A stretch of 64,000 nt of DNA from Rhizobium sp. ACO-34A (GTDB lineage Bacteria; Pseudomonadota; Alphaproteobacteria; Rhizobiales; Rhizobiaceae), in contig CP021371.1 of NCBI GenBank assembly GCA_002600635.1, forward strand, positions 3,413,001-3,477,000. The letters run 5' to 3'. Shown here in pieces: positions 27,354 through 36,498 of the stretch. Each line of letters opens with the position of its first letter. Position 1 is the first letter of the stretch. Under the pieces are notes generated by a model that saw only the letters and a list, made by a program, of their open reading frames with translations, made no database searches and was not told the DNA's origin. The translations under genes were made by a program, and so were the position numbers.

Positions 27354-28385
27354 TCAACGCTCGGTCAGCTTGAGTTCGATGCGGCGATTCTGTGCACGGG
27401 CTTCGGGGCTATCGCCTTCGGCAATCGGCTGGTATTCGCCGAAACCGGCAGCAACCAGCCGGTTGGAAGGCACACCCTTGGAGATCAGATACTTGACCAC
27501 CGAGATCGCGCGCGCCGCCGAAAGCTCCCAGTTATCGGCATAACGGCCGGCCCCGGTGAGTGGCACGTTGTCGGTATGCCCGTCGACGCGCAGAACCCAA
27601 TTGATCTCCGGCGGGATCTCGCGGGCAAGATCGAGCAGCGCGGTCGCAAGCTTGTCCATCTCCCCTGCGCCCGCGGGATTGAGCTCGTTGCTGCCCGAAG
27701 GAAAGAGCACTTCCGACTGGAAGACGAAACGGTCGCCGACGATACGGATGTTCTCGCGATCAGACAGGATTTCGCGCAGCCGGCCAAAGAAGTCGGAACG
27801 ATAACGGTTGAGTTCCTGCACCCGCTGCGCAAGGGCGACGTTGAGGCGACGGCCGAGATCGGCGATCTTGGCCTGCGAGTTCTGATCCCGCGCCTCCGAT
27901 GCCTGCAAGGCCTCCTCGACGGCCGCGATCTGCGCCCTGAGTGCCGCGATCTGCTGGTTCAGGAGTTCGATCTGGCTCATCGCCCGCTCGCTGACCTGCT
28001 TTTCCTGCAAGAGGTCCTGCGTCAGGCGCCCGACCTTCTGGTTGGCAACATCGGAAGCCCCGGCACCGCTGTCCAGCAACTGTTGCAGCCGGGTCCGCTC
28101 GCTTTCGGATGCAGAGAGCGAGGTTTGCAGCGAAGCGAGCGTATCCTCGAGATCCTGCTTGCCACTCTTTTCCAGTGCCAGCAGTTGGGTCAGCTCGGCA
28201 ATCTGGCTGTTCAGCCGGTTCAGCACCTCGTCACGGCCGGAGATTTCCCGGCTGAGGATGAACTGTGCGACCACGAAAACCGTGAGCAGGAACATGATCG
28301 CCAGCAGCAACGTCGAGAGAGCATCGACGAAACCCGGCCAGTAATCGACGCCCCGTTCGCGACGGCGGTTGCGGGCGAGCGCCAT
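27354..28385 (-). CDS. MotB-like envelope protein with OmpA peptidoglycan-binding domain
   Basis: 343 residues. A basic N-terminus (MALARNRRRER) precedes a single helix, about 22-43, with D21 in GFVDALSTLLL in the place of the MotB proton-path aspartate. A long coiled coil covers about 50-190, and an OmpA-like domain about 220-343 contains VDGHTDNVPL, NWELSAARAISVV and ARAQNRRIELKL. It pairs with the MotA/TolQ-like gene one base upstream. Together they look like an inner-membrane proton channel whose OmpA part clamps peptidoglycan, as in MotAB, TolQR or ZorAB. Length exceeds flagellar MotB mainly through the coiled coil. Function in rhizobia is unknown to me. Confidence 0.87.
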   Translation of the reverse strand: MALARNRRRERGVDYWPGFVDALSTLLLAIMFLLTVFVVAQFILSREISGRDEVLNRLNSQIAELTQLLALEKSGKQDLEDTLASLQTSLSASESERTRLQQLLDSGAGASDVANQKVGRLTQDLLQEKQVSERAMSQIELLNQQIAALRAQIAAVEEALQASEARDQNSQAKIADLGRRLNVALAQRVQELNRYRSDFFGRLREILSDRENIRIVGDRFVFQSEVLFPSGSNELNPAGAGEMDKLATALLDLAREIPPEINWVLRVDGHTDNVPLTGAGRYADNWELSAARAISVVKYLISKGVPSNRLVAAGFGEYQPIAEGDSPEARAQNRRIELKLTER

Positions 28386-28386
28386 C

Positions 28387-29427
28387 CTACTTGCCCCCGC
28401 CGATCTTCTCGTTCAGCTTGTCCAGCGTCTTTCGCATGGCCCGGGACTCGTCCTGCTGTGCCTCGATCCAGTCGCGCAGCATCTGCTGTTCGTTGCGCAT
28501 GTTCTTGACCAGCCCCTGTATGCCTTCGGCAAGGCCCGCGATGGCAGTCAGCGACTTGTCGCCATCCGCAACGTCTTCCCGCTCCGCAATCTTCGCCAGC
28601 TGGTCGACAAGGCGCGAAAGCTCTTGCGACTGCACTCCGCTGCCGTTGGCAAAAGAGGCCACCCGGTCGGAATCGACATCCGTCACGGAGGAGAGCCAGT
28701 TTTCCAGCTCGGTGTAGAAACGGTTCTGCGCACGGCCGGCCTGCAGGTCGAGGAAGCCGAGGATGAGCGATCCGGAGAGACCGAGCAGCGAGGACGAGAA
28801 CGCAGTGCCCATGCCGGCCAGCGGCGCGGTCAGGCCGCTCTTCAACGACTGAAGCACATCGTTGCTGTCCGTCGAGCCGGTCGGATCGAGCGACTGGATC
28901 ACGGTCGTGATCGAACCGATGGTGCCGAGCAGACCCCAGAAGGTGCCGAGCAGGCCAAGGAAGACGAGAAGGCCGATCAGGTAGCGCGAGGTATCACGCG
29001 ATTCGTCGAGACGAGTGGCAATCGAATCGAGAATCGACCGCAGGGCCGTGGTGGAGATCGCGGCGGAACGGCGACCGCCGATCAGCGTGCGCATGGGAGC
29101 CAGCAGACGGGGTTCGCGTCCGGCCTTCTCGATGCCGCCGGCAGCGCGGAACGAGTTGAACCAGCGCACCTCCGGCCTGAGAGCCAGAACCTGGGTGAAG
29201 ACGAGGATGATGCCGATGGCCAGAACACCGAGAATAAGGCTGTTCAGGCCGGGATTGGTGACGAAGGCCGCATGGGCCTGCCGGTAGAGAATGGCTGCAA
29301 TGAACCCGACGATGATCAGGAAGATCACCATGGTGCTGAAGAACGGCATCGGGCTGGACAGCTTCTGACCGTCGTCCCCTCCCCCGGTCTCCGCCGCCTC
29401 AAGGTCCGCCAGCTTCACTTTCGCCAT
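28387..29427 (-). CDS. MotA/TolQ/ExbB-like proton channel subunit
   Basis: 346 residues. Hydrophobic helices are at about 31-50, 61-82, 162-185 and 211-236. The conserved channel segment GLLVFLGLLGTFWGLLGTIGSI and GLTAPLAGMGTAFSSSLLG are MotA/ExbB/TolQ hallmarks. The C-terminal 100 residues are charged and helical. It is immediately followed by its OmpA-domain partner (one base between genes), so the two are translated as a unit. It is distinct from flagellar motA, since no flagellar genes are near. It may energise an envelope process with the proton motive force. Confidence 0.87.
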   Translation of the reverse strand: MAKVKLADLEAAETGGGDDGQKLSSPMPFFSTMVIFLIIVGFIAAILYRQAHAAFVTNPGLNSLILGVLAIGIILVFTQVLALRPEVRWFNSFRAAGGIEKAGREPRLLAPMRTLIGGRRSAAISTTALRSILDSIATRLDESRDTSRYLIGLLVFLGLLGTFWGLLGTIGSITTVIQSLDPTGSTDSNDVLQSLKSGLTAPLAGMGTAFSSSLLGLSGSLILGFLDLQAGRAQNRFYTELENWLSSVTDVDSDRVASFANGSGVQSQELSRLVDQLAKIAEREDVADGDKSLTAIAGLAEGIQGLVKNMRNEQQMLRDWIEAQQDESRAMRKTLDKLNEKIGGGK

Positions 29428-29514
29428 GTCTTCCTCAGCCTCCGGGAATCTCGCACGGCGAAGCTAGCGGAAGATTGAGACGAATTGAAGCCGCGTAAAC
29501 AGCGAAGGAACAGA

Positions 29515-30315
29515 TCAGTTCTTCGGCACCGGACGGGCGATAACGTCGATCAGTTCCTTGCGGATATATTCGTTGCCGGCGACGACGGTACCGGTGTCGA
29601 ACATCTCGGTGCCGCCATGCATGTCGCTCACGAAGCCACCGGCTTCGCGGATCATCAGCAGGCCGGCGGCCATGTCCCACGGCGAGAGGCCGGCTTCCCA
29701 GAAGCCGTCGAGGCGACCGGCGGCGACATAGGCGAGGTCGAGCGCGGCCGCGCCCATGCGGCGAACGCCGGCCACTTCGCCCATCACGTGGCGAAGCTCG
29801 ACGAGGAACTTGCCATGCGAACCACGGCCGAGATGCGGAATGCCGCAACCGACGACGCAGTCGGAAAGAACCTTGCGGGCAGCCACGCGGATACGGCGGT
29901 CATTGAGGAATGCGCCGCCACCCTTTTCAGAGGTATAGAGTTCGTCGGTCGCCGGATTGAAGATGACACCGGCAACGATCTCGCCATTGCGCTCGAGCGC
30001 GATGGAAACGGCGAACTGCGGAATGCCGTGCAGGAAGTTGGTGGTGCCATCCAGCGGATCGACGATCCAGCGGTGAGCGCCATCGGTACCCTTGATCTCT
30101 TCGCTTTCCTCGCCGAGGAAACCATAGGTCGGGCGAGCCTTCAGCAGCTCGTCACGCACCAGCTTTTCAGCCTTGAGGTCGGCCTGGGAAACGAAGTCGC
30201 TCGGGCCCTTTACGGAGACCTGCAGGTTCTGCACTTCGCCGAAGTCGCGCGACAGGGATTTGCCCGCCTTCAGGGCAGCCTGAACCATGACATTGAGAAG
30301 AGCAGAACGGGCCAT
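29515..30315 (-). CDS. suhB: Inositol monophosphatase family protein
   Basis: 266 residues from ATG 30315, preceded by AAGGA. Metal-binding motifs of the Mg-dependent, Li-sensitive phosphatase fold are present: GEESEE near residue 68, DPLDGTTNFLHG near residue 86 and WDMAAGLLMIREAGG near 210. The usual reaction is dephosphorylation of myo-inositol-1-phosphate; E. coli SuhB also binds the transcription antitermination complex. The substrate was not determined. It is downstream of the MgtC/DUF4010 gene by about 145 bases. Confidence 0.94.
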   Translation of the reverse strand: MARSALLNVMVQAALKAGKSLSRDFGEVQNLQVSVKGPSDFVSQADLKAEKLVRDELLKARPTYGFLGEESEEIKGTDGAHRWIVDPLDGTTNFLHGIPQFAVSIALERNGEIVAGVIFNPATDELYTSEKGGGAFLNDRRIRVAARKVLSDCVVGCGIPHLGRGSHGKFLVELRHVMGEVAGVRRMGAAALDLAYVAAGRLDGFWEAGLSPWDMAAGLLMIREAGGFVSDMHGGTEMFDTGTVVAGNEYIRKELIDVIARPVPKN

Positions 30316-30460
30316 TGAACGATATCCTTGAAAAGCGATGTGGCGCCGGATGACGGCGGCAGAAGCGCGCGATTGCTCGCGGCGACAGTTGGGCCGGTTC
30401 AAGACCACAAATGCGGCCGAAATTCAAGGGGCTTGGCCGAAACGGGCAGCAAGAACCGTT

Positions 30461-31744
30461 TCAAGACACCGCCTGCAACCGCTCCGCGACCAGACCGGCA
30501 CCCACGGCAAGGACTGTGGCGATGAGAATATGCATGGCGAAGTTCCGCCGACCGAAGGCAAGGGCATAGACCGCCTTTGCCGACATGTTCGTCACCACGG
30601 CAACACCAACCGCCCGTCCCGCCGTCGCGATATCGAGGGAGGGAAGCATGCCCGCGACGGTCACGGCCACCGCATCCACATCGGCGAGAGCGGATATCGC
30701 CGATGCAGCCATGAGGCCCGCACTGCCGAAATGCACAGTCGCCGCCCGGGCGATGAAGGCAACGATCGTCAACAACGCCGCCATCTTGGCGACGGCCATC
30801 AGCTCGAAAGGGTTGCCGAGGGAGCGTTCGCCGGCGGCACCCGCTTGCCGGCGGGCCAGAAACATCGCGTAGCCGGCCATGATGCCGGTCCCGAGCGCAA
30901 GCGGAACCAACAGATGCGGCAGCAGGCTGATCGCAAGCGCGCCGACAAGAACGATCGTCCGCAGCAGCGATACGGCTCCGGCGGCGACAGCACCGGCGGC
31001 CAGCGAAACGGCGTCCGAAGCATCCGCCTCTTCGAGTTCTTTGCTCCGCCTTGCGAATTCGACCGTGGTACCCGTCGATGAAACGAGACCACCGACCGCC
31101 CCGCCGACCAGATCGCCGAGCGACGCCCCGAGCATGCGGACCGCGATGTAACCAACGAATGAGATCGAGGCGAGCGTGATCGCCAGCAGCACGACGCTGC
31201 GCGGCACGACACCGCCATAGGGGCCGACCGGAGTGGAAGGAAGGATAGGCAATAGCACGAAAGTCATCGTCAGCAGGATGATCGCCGATCGCAGCTCGAT
31301 CCATTTGAGCTTGCGGATGGCGCTGTGCAGGAATTCCCGGCTGGCGAGAATCGCGACCAGCGATACCCCTCCGGCTGACGCGAGCACCATGTCACCGGTG
31401 ACAGCAAGGGCTCCAAGCCCGAATGTGAGGATGGCGGCGATGACCGAGGTCACGCTATAGGATTGCTCGGCGATAGCCTGACGCAGCTCGAAGATCGCCA
31501 TGACGATGGCGACGACGATCAGGAAACCGACGATGACAAACCCGGTATAGGCTGTCCCGACGGTTACGCTGCTTTCCAGCAGGCCGGCGACACCGCCCGT
31601 CATGCCGATCATGGTGAAGGTCCGGATACCGGCGGCGCGCGCGCCTTCCGGCTCTTCACGTTCCCGCCAGTGACGTTCGACGCCGACAGCAGCGCCTATG
31701 GCAATCGCCAGTCCCAGGCGCTGGAAAAGCTCGACATTATCCAA
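30461..31744 (-). CDS. MgtC/SapB family membrane protein with DUF4010
   Basis: About 427 residues from a TTG at 31744 with a strong GGGGAGG six bases upstream; a GTG nine codons earlier (31771) is the alternative. The N-terminal third is MgtC/SapB-like (LGLAIAIGAAVGVERHWRERE and GIRTFTMIGMTGGVAGLL). The C-terminal two thirds form the multi-helix DUF4010 part (GGAVGGLVSSTGTTVEFARR, ADVDAVAVTVAGM). MgtC proteins affect Mg2+ starvation survival and phosphate transport; DUF4010 has no known activity. Roughly a dozen helices are predicted by eye. It lies 30 bases after the SEL1-repeat gene, so the two are probably an operon. Confidence 0.88.
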   Translation of the reverse strand: MDNVELFQRLGLAIAIGAAVGVERHWREREEPEGARAAGIRTFTMIGMTGGVAGLLESSVTVGTAYTGFVIVGFLIVVAIVMAIFELRQAIAEQSYSVTSVIAAILTFGLGALAVTGDMVLASAGGVSLVAILASREFLHSAIRKLKWIELRSAIILLTMTFVLLPILPSTPVGPYGGVVPRSVVLLAITLASISFVGYIAVRMLGASLGDLVGGAVGGLVSSTGTTVEFARRSKELEEADASDAVSLAAGAVAAGAVSLLRTIVLVGALAISLLPHLLVPLALGTGIMAGYAMFLARRQAGAAGERSLGNPFELMAVAKMAALLTIVAFIARAATVHFGSAGLMAASAISALADVDAVAVTVAGMLPSLDIATAGRAVGVAVVTNMSAKAVYALAFGRRNFAMHILIATVLAVGAGLVAERLQAVS

Positions 31745-31774
31745 ACCTGCCTCCCCAGCCCCAATGGACACGGC

Positions 31775-32908
31775 CTATCCACGGCGGAACTTGTTCGCGG
31801 CGTCAATCGCCTTCTTCTGTTCCTCGTCCGTCAGGCCGAGATAGAAGTCTTCCAGCGCCGGATCCTTGAGGCCGGCGCGTCGGGAAAGGACATACCACTT
31901 CGCGGCCTCGATCGGATCGGGCCTCGTGCCGAGCGCGTTGATATAGAGATGCGACAGCCTGTTCTGCGCCACGGCGTTGCCGCGCTTGGCCGAGATCGAC
32001 AGCCAGCGGAAGCCTCTCTCATAATCGCGCGGTCCGCCGATGCCGTTGACCATCCAGATACCCATGTCGAGTTGGGCGGTATCGAAACCGGCCCTCGCCG
32101 CGCGGCCAAGCCAGTCGCGCGCCTTCGACTTCTTCTCTTCAGGAAGGTCTTTCAATGCGCTGTAGATCTGCGCGACTGCATATTGCGCGTCGGCAACGCC
32201 CTGCTCCGCCGCCTTCTCGTAATAGGGAAGAGCGAGTGTGAGGCCTTTGACGCCGGGATTGTCCGAAACGAGAATCTGCGCCCAGTTGAATTGCGCCGAA
32301 CTGTTGCCGGCATCGGCCGCCTTGCGCATGAATTCGTCGGCCTTGGCCTTGTCATGGGGGACATCCTTGCCCTCCATCAGCAGCAGGGCATATTTGAACA
32401 TCGCCGGAGGATCGCCGCCCTGAGCCGCCTGGCCATACCAGAAGGCAGCTCCCTTGGTGTCCTTTTTCACGCCAAGACCGCGCCCCATCAATTCGGCCAG
32501 CAATGTCTGCGCCGCGGGGTCGCCAAGCTGCGCGCGCGGCAAGGCCTTGTCGACAGCCGTCGTGAACAGGCCGCGCTGATAGGCGCCATAAGCCTCATCG
32601 ACCTTGCCCTTGAAATCCTTCTCCGTCGGCGCATCCGGCAATGGCGCGCCCATGCGGGCAAAGATGTTGAGCCCTTGCGGATCGTCTTCGACTTCCGCCT
32701 TGTCGCCCGCGCCACCCTTGCCTTTTTCCTTGTCGGTTTCAGCCGACGGCCGGGGACCCCGGTCGAGAGATCCCGTGTCGGACGGCGTCAACGGCCGCAG
32801 GACCGGCTGGTCAGCCACCTGCTGCGCCGAAACGACGGACGGCATGCAGATGGGGCCAGCGACGAGCATGGCGAAAAGGACTGGAGAACGAAGAAGACGA
32901 GTGCGCAT
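31775..32908 (-). CDS. Exported SEL1/TPR-repeat protein
   Basis: 377 residues from the ATG giving MRTRLLRSPVLFAMLVAGP, a signal peptide probably cleaved after SVVSA. A TTG four codons earlier overlaps the stop of the ThiE-like gene. After a Pro/Asp-rich linker the protein carries repeated SEL1-like units from about residue 120 on, for example AQTLLAELMGRGLG, AAFWYGQAAQGGDPPAMFKYALLLMEG, AQFNWAQILVSD and AVAQNRLSHLYINALG. Such helical repeats mediate protein binding; partner unknown. It is tightly coupled to the ThiE-like gene upstream, and the MgtC/DUF4010 gene follows. Confidence 0.87.
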   Translation of the reverse strand: MRTRLLRSPVLFAMLVAGPICMPSVVSAQQVADQPVLRPLTPSDTGSLDRGPRPSAETDKEKGKGGAGDKAEVEDDPQGLNIFARMGAPLPDAPTEKDFKGKVDEAYGAYQRGLFTTAVDKALPRAQLGDPAAQTLLAELMGRGLGVKKDTKGAAFWYGQAAQGGDPPAMFKYALLLMEGKDVPHDKAKADEFMRKAADAGNSSAQFNWAQILVSDNPGVKGLTLALPYYEKAAEQGVADAQYAVAQIYSALKDLPEEKKSKARDWLGRAARAGFDTAQLDMGIWMVNGIGGPRDYERGFRWLSISAKRGNAVAQNRLSHLYINALGTRPDPIEAAKWYVLSRRAGLKDPALEDFYLGLTDEEQKKAIDAANKFRRG

Positions 32909-32916
32909 ATTGCGTA

Positions 32917-33570
32917 TCAATCTTCAAACCGTGGCGCTTTTTCGTCAAGTTCGGCGTTGACCTGGGCAATGACGGTCGCAGCCTGCCCCGGATCGGCAAA
33001 AACGGCATCCCGCAGCGCCACGAATTCGACGCCCGTCGCGGCAACAGCAACGGCGGAGGACGGATCCGTTCCCCCCATCACGATGCACGGGATATCGATC
33101 ATCGACGCCCACCATTCACCGAGCGCGAGGTTCTTGGAATGCGCCTCCGGCTTGATGTCGCCGTCGAGGCGGCCGAAAAACACGTAGTCCGGCTGTACTT
33201 CGCCGATCTCCAGTGCGTGATGGCGGTCCATCGCATTACCGCCGCCGACGATCATCTTCGGCACGTGCTTTTCCACGGCTTCGGCAAGCGCCGCTGCATT
33301 GCCGCTGATGTGAAGCCCATCGGCCTTCGCCCGGCCGGCAACCCGGCTGTTGTCGGCAATCAGCGCCGCGGCACCCGCATCCTGAATCACGGGAACGAGC
33401 AATTCGGCGTGGCGCTGGAAGGCCGTATCGTCAAGACCGTATTGCGGCAGGATCACGGAAGCGACATCGCCACCCTTCAGCGCATCTCCGACGATCCGGG
33501 CCTTTTCCCCGGCATCGGCGATATCGGGAACGATCAGGACAAGGCGGCAGCGGTCTTCGGGCATGGTCAT
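32917..33570 (-). CDS. ThiE/TenI-like protein, degenerate thiamine-phosphate synthase motifs
   Basis: 217 residues with the TIM-barrel pattern of the ThiE/TenI superfamily: LVLIVPDIADAGEKAR at strand 1, AALIADNSRVAGRAKADGLHIS in the middle, and VMGGTDPSSAVAVAATGVEFVALRDA near the end. The usual GQED and TKTK/TKPD-like pyrophosphate and substrate loops of active ThiE are not visible (HISGNAAAL and GRLDGDIK stand there). It is often annotated as thiamine-phosphate synthase but may be a TenI-like or other barrel. A second start two codons in (MPEDRC) is possible. The stop overlaps a possible start of the SEL1 gene. Confidence 0.75.
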   Translation of the reverse strand: MTMPEDRCRLVLIVPDIADAGEKARIVGDALKGGDVASVILPQYGLDDTAFQRHAELLVPVIQDAGAAALIADNSRVAGRAKADGLHISGNAAALAEAVEKHVPKMIVGGGNAMDRHHALEIGEVQPDYVFFGRLDGDIKPEAHSKNLALGEWWASMIDIPCIVMGGTDPSSAVAVAATGVEFVALRDAVFADPGQAATVIAQVNAELDEKAPRFED

Positions 33571-33820
33571 TGGGCGATCCGTTCCGGGAGGGTGACCGGC
33601 AACGGCAACTCCCCCTTATTTTTGTTCAAGCAAATCCGATAGACGGGTCTAGCAGAAGGATCAACAGAAACAAACGATAGGGACATCGTCTTTAAGTCGC
33701 TCTCCATAATCGTCGCTCGCGGCAAAAGCCCAGCTCGCGACCTTCGATGCAGCATCAGACCACAGGTTGCAATGCACACGCTCGCTTGCCGCGCACGGCC
33801 GATTGACGTAACCTGTTTTC

Positions 33821-34081
33821 ATGTCGACCACGGACCCCTTCGCAGCGATTGCCGATCCGAACAGGCGCTACCTGCTCGAGGAATTGCGGCGCGCCCCGAA
33901 AACGGTCAGCGATCTCGCAAACGGCCTGCCGATCAGCCGTCCCGCGGTCTCTCAGCATCTCAAGGCGCTTCTCGATTGCGAGCTGGTCAGCGTGACCTCC
34001 GAAGGCACGAAGCGGATCTACTCGGTCAACCGCCACGGCTTCGACAAGCTCAACCTCTGGCTCGACCAGTTCTGGTCCTGA
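33821..34081 (+). CDS. ArsR/SmtB-family transcriptional regulator
   Basis: 86 residues consisting almost only of a winged helix-turn-helix: IADPNRRYLLEELRR, KTVSDLANGLPISRPAVSQHLKALLDCELV and the wing TSEGTKRIYSVN. The ELCVCDL-type metal site and other cysteine pairs are absent (the one Cys is in LLDCELV), so a metal sensor is unlikely. TTGACG lies only about 17 bases before the ATG, so the leader is very short or the promoter is further up. It is isolated: no transporter or enzyme gene follows on the same strand, so its target is not evident. Confidence 0.85.
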   Translation: MSTTDPFAAIADPNRRYLLEELRRAPKTVSDLANGLPISRPAVSQHLKALLDCELVSVTSEGTKRIYSVNRHGFDKLNLWLDQFWS

Positions 34082-34124
34082 GGTCTGCGGCGTTCTTCGT
34101 CCTTGCCCTTCCAGTTTCCTTCCG

Positions 34125-34163
34125 AAAAACAAGAACCCCGGAAATCGATCTGATCTCCGGGGT
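34125..34163 (-). terminator. Terminator downstream of the minus-strand DUF465 gene
   Basis: On the minus strand ACCCCGGA pairs with TCCGGGGT (plus 34135-34142 and 34156-34163) and is followed by TCTTGTTTTT. Confidence 0.7.
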
Positions 34164-34249
34164 CCTGCTTGGGAGTTTGCTGCTTACTCTTCACATCGGA
34201 CGGGACCTGCTCTTCATGGCGATCCCCGGCCGGCGCAGCCTTTCAACAT

Positions 34250-34426
34250 TTAATGTCGCGTTGACGCTCTCAGGCGTTCCATTTCGTCCTTGATCCGCAA
34301 CTTGAGCCGCTTCAGTTCGGCAATATGGTGGTCGTTCTTGGAGGGAGAGACAAGAGCGTGATGGAGCTTCTCCTCAAGCGCGCCATGCTTCTTTTCGAGC
34401 GATTCAAGATGAGCCTGTATGGTCAT
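34250..34426 (-). CDS. DUF465 (YdcH family) protein, 58 residues
   Basis: Begins MTIQAHLESLEKKHGALEE and ends KDEMERLRASTRH. The pattern of a short antiparallel helical hairpin with the central HHIAELKRLKLRIKDE is that of DUF465/YdcH. AAGGAAGG lies seven to ten bases before the ATG, and a terminator follows. The function of the family is unknown. It is divergent from a second DUF465 gene (34662) across a 235-base spacer, beside purEK. It is easily missed because of its size. Confidence 0.9.
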   Translation of the reverse strand: MTIQAHLESLEKKHGALEEKLHHALVSPSKNDHHIAELKRLKLRIKDEMERLRASTRH

Positions 34427-34661
34427 TTGATGCGTCCTTCCTTTCGCCTACGTCCAGTCCTCTATCGCTGGAGTTTCAGGCTTTGCAAAAGTAATGTGAC
34501 ACGAAGATTGAGGCTTGTCGAAGGCGAAATTGCCATTTCGGCACTGCAAAAACGCGGAAAAGGATAACTTCCCGTTACCGGTATTTGATGATAGGAGCTT
34601 GCGGGAATCTTCGGTGCGCCTCACAAACGAAGGCGTAAGGAACGAGAGTGGGGACAGGACA

Positions 34662-34865
34662 ATGCCCGATCAGGAACAGGCCGACATCCGGCTGGCGCTG
34701 GCGCGGCTCCGGCAGGAGCATGAGGATTATGACGCCGCCATCAACGCGATGATCGAGACGGGTTGCGAGGCCCTGCGTATCCAGCGAATGAAGAAGAAAA
34801 AGCTGGCCATCAAGGACAGGATGACCAAGCTGGAAGACCAGATCATCCCCGACATCATCGCGTGA
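34662..34865 (+). CDS. DUF465 (YdcH family) protein, 67 residues
   Basis: [24 protein letters not shown], then [25 protein letters not shown]: a two-helix coiled-coil hairpin with the basic KKKKLAIKD turn common in DUF465. GGGGACAGG precedes the ATG. It ends 20 bases before purE and so is probably the first gene of a DUF465-purE-purK operon. Function unknown. Confidence 0.88.
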   Translation: MPDQEQADIRLALARLRQEHEDYDAAINAMIETGCEALRIQRMKKKKLAIKDRMTKLEDQIIPDIIA

Positions 34866-34885
34866 ACGGCCTGCAAGGAGATCCG

Positions 34886-35386
34886 ATGCCCGAAGAGCGC
34901 CCGCCTGTCGCCATCATCATGGGAAGCCAGTCAGACTGGGAGACCATGAAGAATGCCGCCGATACGCTTGAGATCCTCGGCGTCGACTATGAGGCCCGCA
35001 TCATTTCAGCGCATCGCACCCCGGACAGGCTGGTGGCATTCGCCAAGGGCGCCCGTGACGAAGGCTTCAAGGTCATCATCGCCGGCGCCGGCGGAGCCGC
35101 CCACCTGCCCGGCATGACCGCCGCCATGACCGCTCTTCCGGTCTTCGGCGTGCCGGTGCAGTCGAGGGCGCTGTCCGGTCAGGACAGCCTGCTTTCGATC
35201 GTACAGATGCCGGCTGGCATTCCCGTCGGCACACTCGCCATCGGCAAGGCGGGCGCGGTCAACGCTGCCCTTCTCGCCGCATCCGTTCTCGCCCTCTACG
35301 ACGACGACCTCGCCGAGCGGCTCGACGAATGGCGCGAGCGTCAGACCAATTCCGTCGCAGAATATCCGCTGGACGACGCCCCATGA
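34886..35386 (+). CDS. purE: 5-(carboxyamino)imidazole ribonucleotide mutase
   Basis: 166 residues, class I PurE length. It converts N5-CAIR to CAIR in purine synthesis, after PurK. Motifs are [11 protein letters not shown] at the N-terminus, [10 protein letters not shown] (catalytic His) near residue 45 and [16 protein letters not shown] near residue 70. AAGGAG lies six bases before the ATG. Its stop overlaps the purK start as ATGA. Confidence 0.97.
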   Translation: MPEERPPVAIIMGSQSDWETMKNAADTLEILGVDYEARIISAHRTPDRLVAFAKGARDEGFKVIIAGAGGAAHLPGMTAAMTALPVFGVPVQSRALSGQDSLLSIVQMPAGIPVGTLAIGKAGAVNAALLAASVLALYDDDLAERLDEWRERQTNSVAEYPLDDAP

Positions 35387-36450
35387 CCGCCAGAACGATC
35401 GGCATCATCGGCGGCGGCCAGCTCGGCCGCATGCTCGCCATGGCCGCGGCACGCCTGAACTTCCGCACCGTGATTCTGGAGCCGCAGGCCAACTGTCCGG
35501 CAGCGCAGCTGGCCAACAGCCAGATCGTCGCCCCTTACAACGATCCGGCAGCCCTTGCGGAACTCGCGGCTGCCTGCGAGATCGTCACCTACGAATTCGA
35601 AAACGTGCCTGTCGAGGCCGCCGAGATCCTTTCCCGCAGTGTGCCGGTCTACCCGCCACCGAAGGCGCTGGAAGTGGCGCAGGACCGCCTGACGGAAAAG
35701 CGCTTTCTCAATGGATGCGGCATCCCGACTGCCCGCTTCCATGCCGTCGACAATCAGGAAGAGCTTGAAGCGGCTCTCGCCGATTTCGGCGGCGCCGGCG
35801 TCCTGAAGACCCGTCGCATGGGATATGACGGCAAGGGACAGCGCGTGTTCCGCTCTTCCGCCGACAGCCCGGCAGGTGCCTTTGCCGAACTTGGCAACGT
35901 TCCGCTGATCCTTGAGAGCTTCGTGCCTTTCGAGCGCGAAATCTCGATCATCGCGGCACGCGGCACAGATGGCGCGATCGCCTGCTACGATCCGGCCGAG
36001 AACGTTCATCGCAACGGCATTCTGGATACGTCCACCCTGCCCGCCCGGATCGGCACGGCAACGGCGGATGCCGCACGCGAAGCCGCGAGCACCCTGCTTG
36101 CTGCACTCGACTATGTCGGCGTCGTCGGCATGGAGTTCTTCGTGCTGGCAGACGGCAGCCTGATCGCCAACGAGATCGCTCCGCGCGTTCATAACTCCGG
36201 ACACTGGACGGAAGCGGCCTGCGTCGTCTCGCAGTTCGAGCAGCACATCCGAGCGATTGCCTCGCTTCCTCTCGGCAGCCCGGCCCGCCATTCCGATTGC
36301 GTGATGACCAACCTCATCGGCGATGACATCGAGGCCGTACCGGCCTGGCTCGCAAAGCCCGACGTGTTCGTCCACCTTTATGGCAAGACCGAAGCCCGCC
36401 CCGGAAGAAAGATGGGGCATGTTACGGAATTGCTGCCAATCAGGCCTTGA
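35383..36450 (+). CDS. purK: N5-carboxyaminoimidazole ribonucleotide synthase
   Basis: 355 residues, ATP-grasp fold. It carboxylates AIR with ATP and bicarbonate to give N5-CAIR. It starts [54 protein letters not shown] and [18 protein letters not shown] are the ATP-grasp signatures. The ATG overlaps the purE stop by four bases, so translation is coupled. A short space with a promoter then leads to rpmJ. Confidence 0.97.
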   Translation: MTARTIGIIGGGQLGRMLAMAAARLNFRTVILEPQANCPAAQLANSQIVAPYNDPAALAELAAACEIVTYEFENVPVEAAEILSRSVPVYPPPKALEVAQDRLTEKRFLNGCGIPTARFHAVDNQEELEAALADFGGAGVLKTRRMGYDGKGQRVFRSSADSPAGAFAELGNVPLILESFVPFEREISIIAARGTDGAIACYDPAENVHRNGILDTSTLPARIGTATADAAREAASTLLAALDYVGVVGMEFFVLADGSLIANEIAPRVHNSGHWTEAACVVSQFEQHIRAIASLPLGSPARHSDCVMTNLIGDDIEAVPAWLAKPDVFVHLYGKTEARPGRKMGHVTELLPIRP

Positions 36451-36498
36451 AGAATCGCCAAAATTCCCGGTATCTGGCGCGGAAAGCCGGGGAACCGG

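Noticed and set aside
27354..29427. Zorya antiphage system (ZorA/ZorB-like pair)
   Set aside because: The MotA-like and OmpA-like genes resemble ZorAB, but no ZorC, ZorD or ZorE gene follows; the neighbours are a FAD dehydrogenase and suhB, and no other defence gene is near.
33571..33820. Small minus-strand open frame between the ThiE-like and ArsR genes
   Set aside because: No start signal, no recognisable domain, and it overlaps the upstream region of the ThiE-like gene. The stretch is treated as non-coding.
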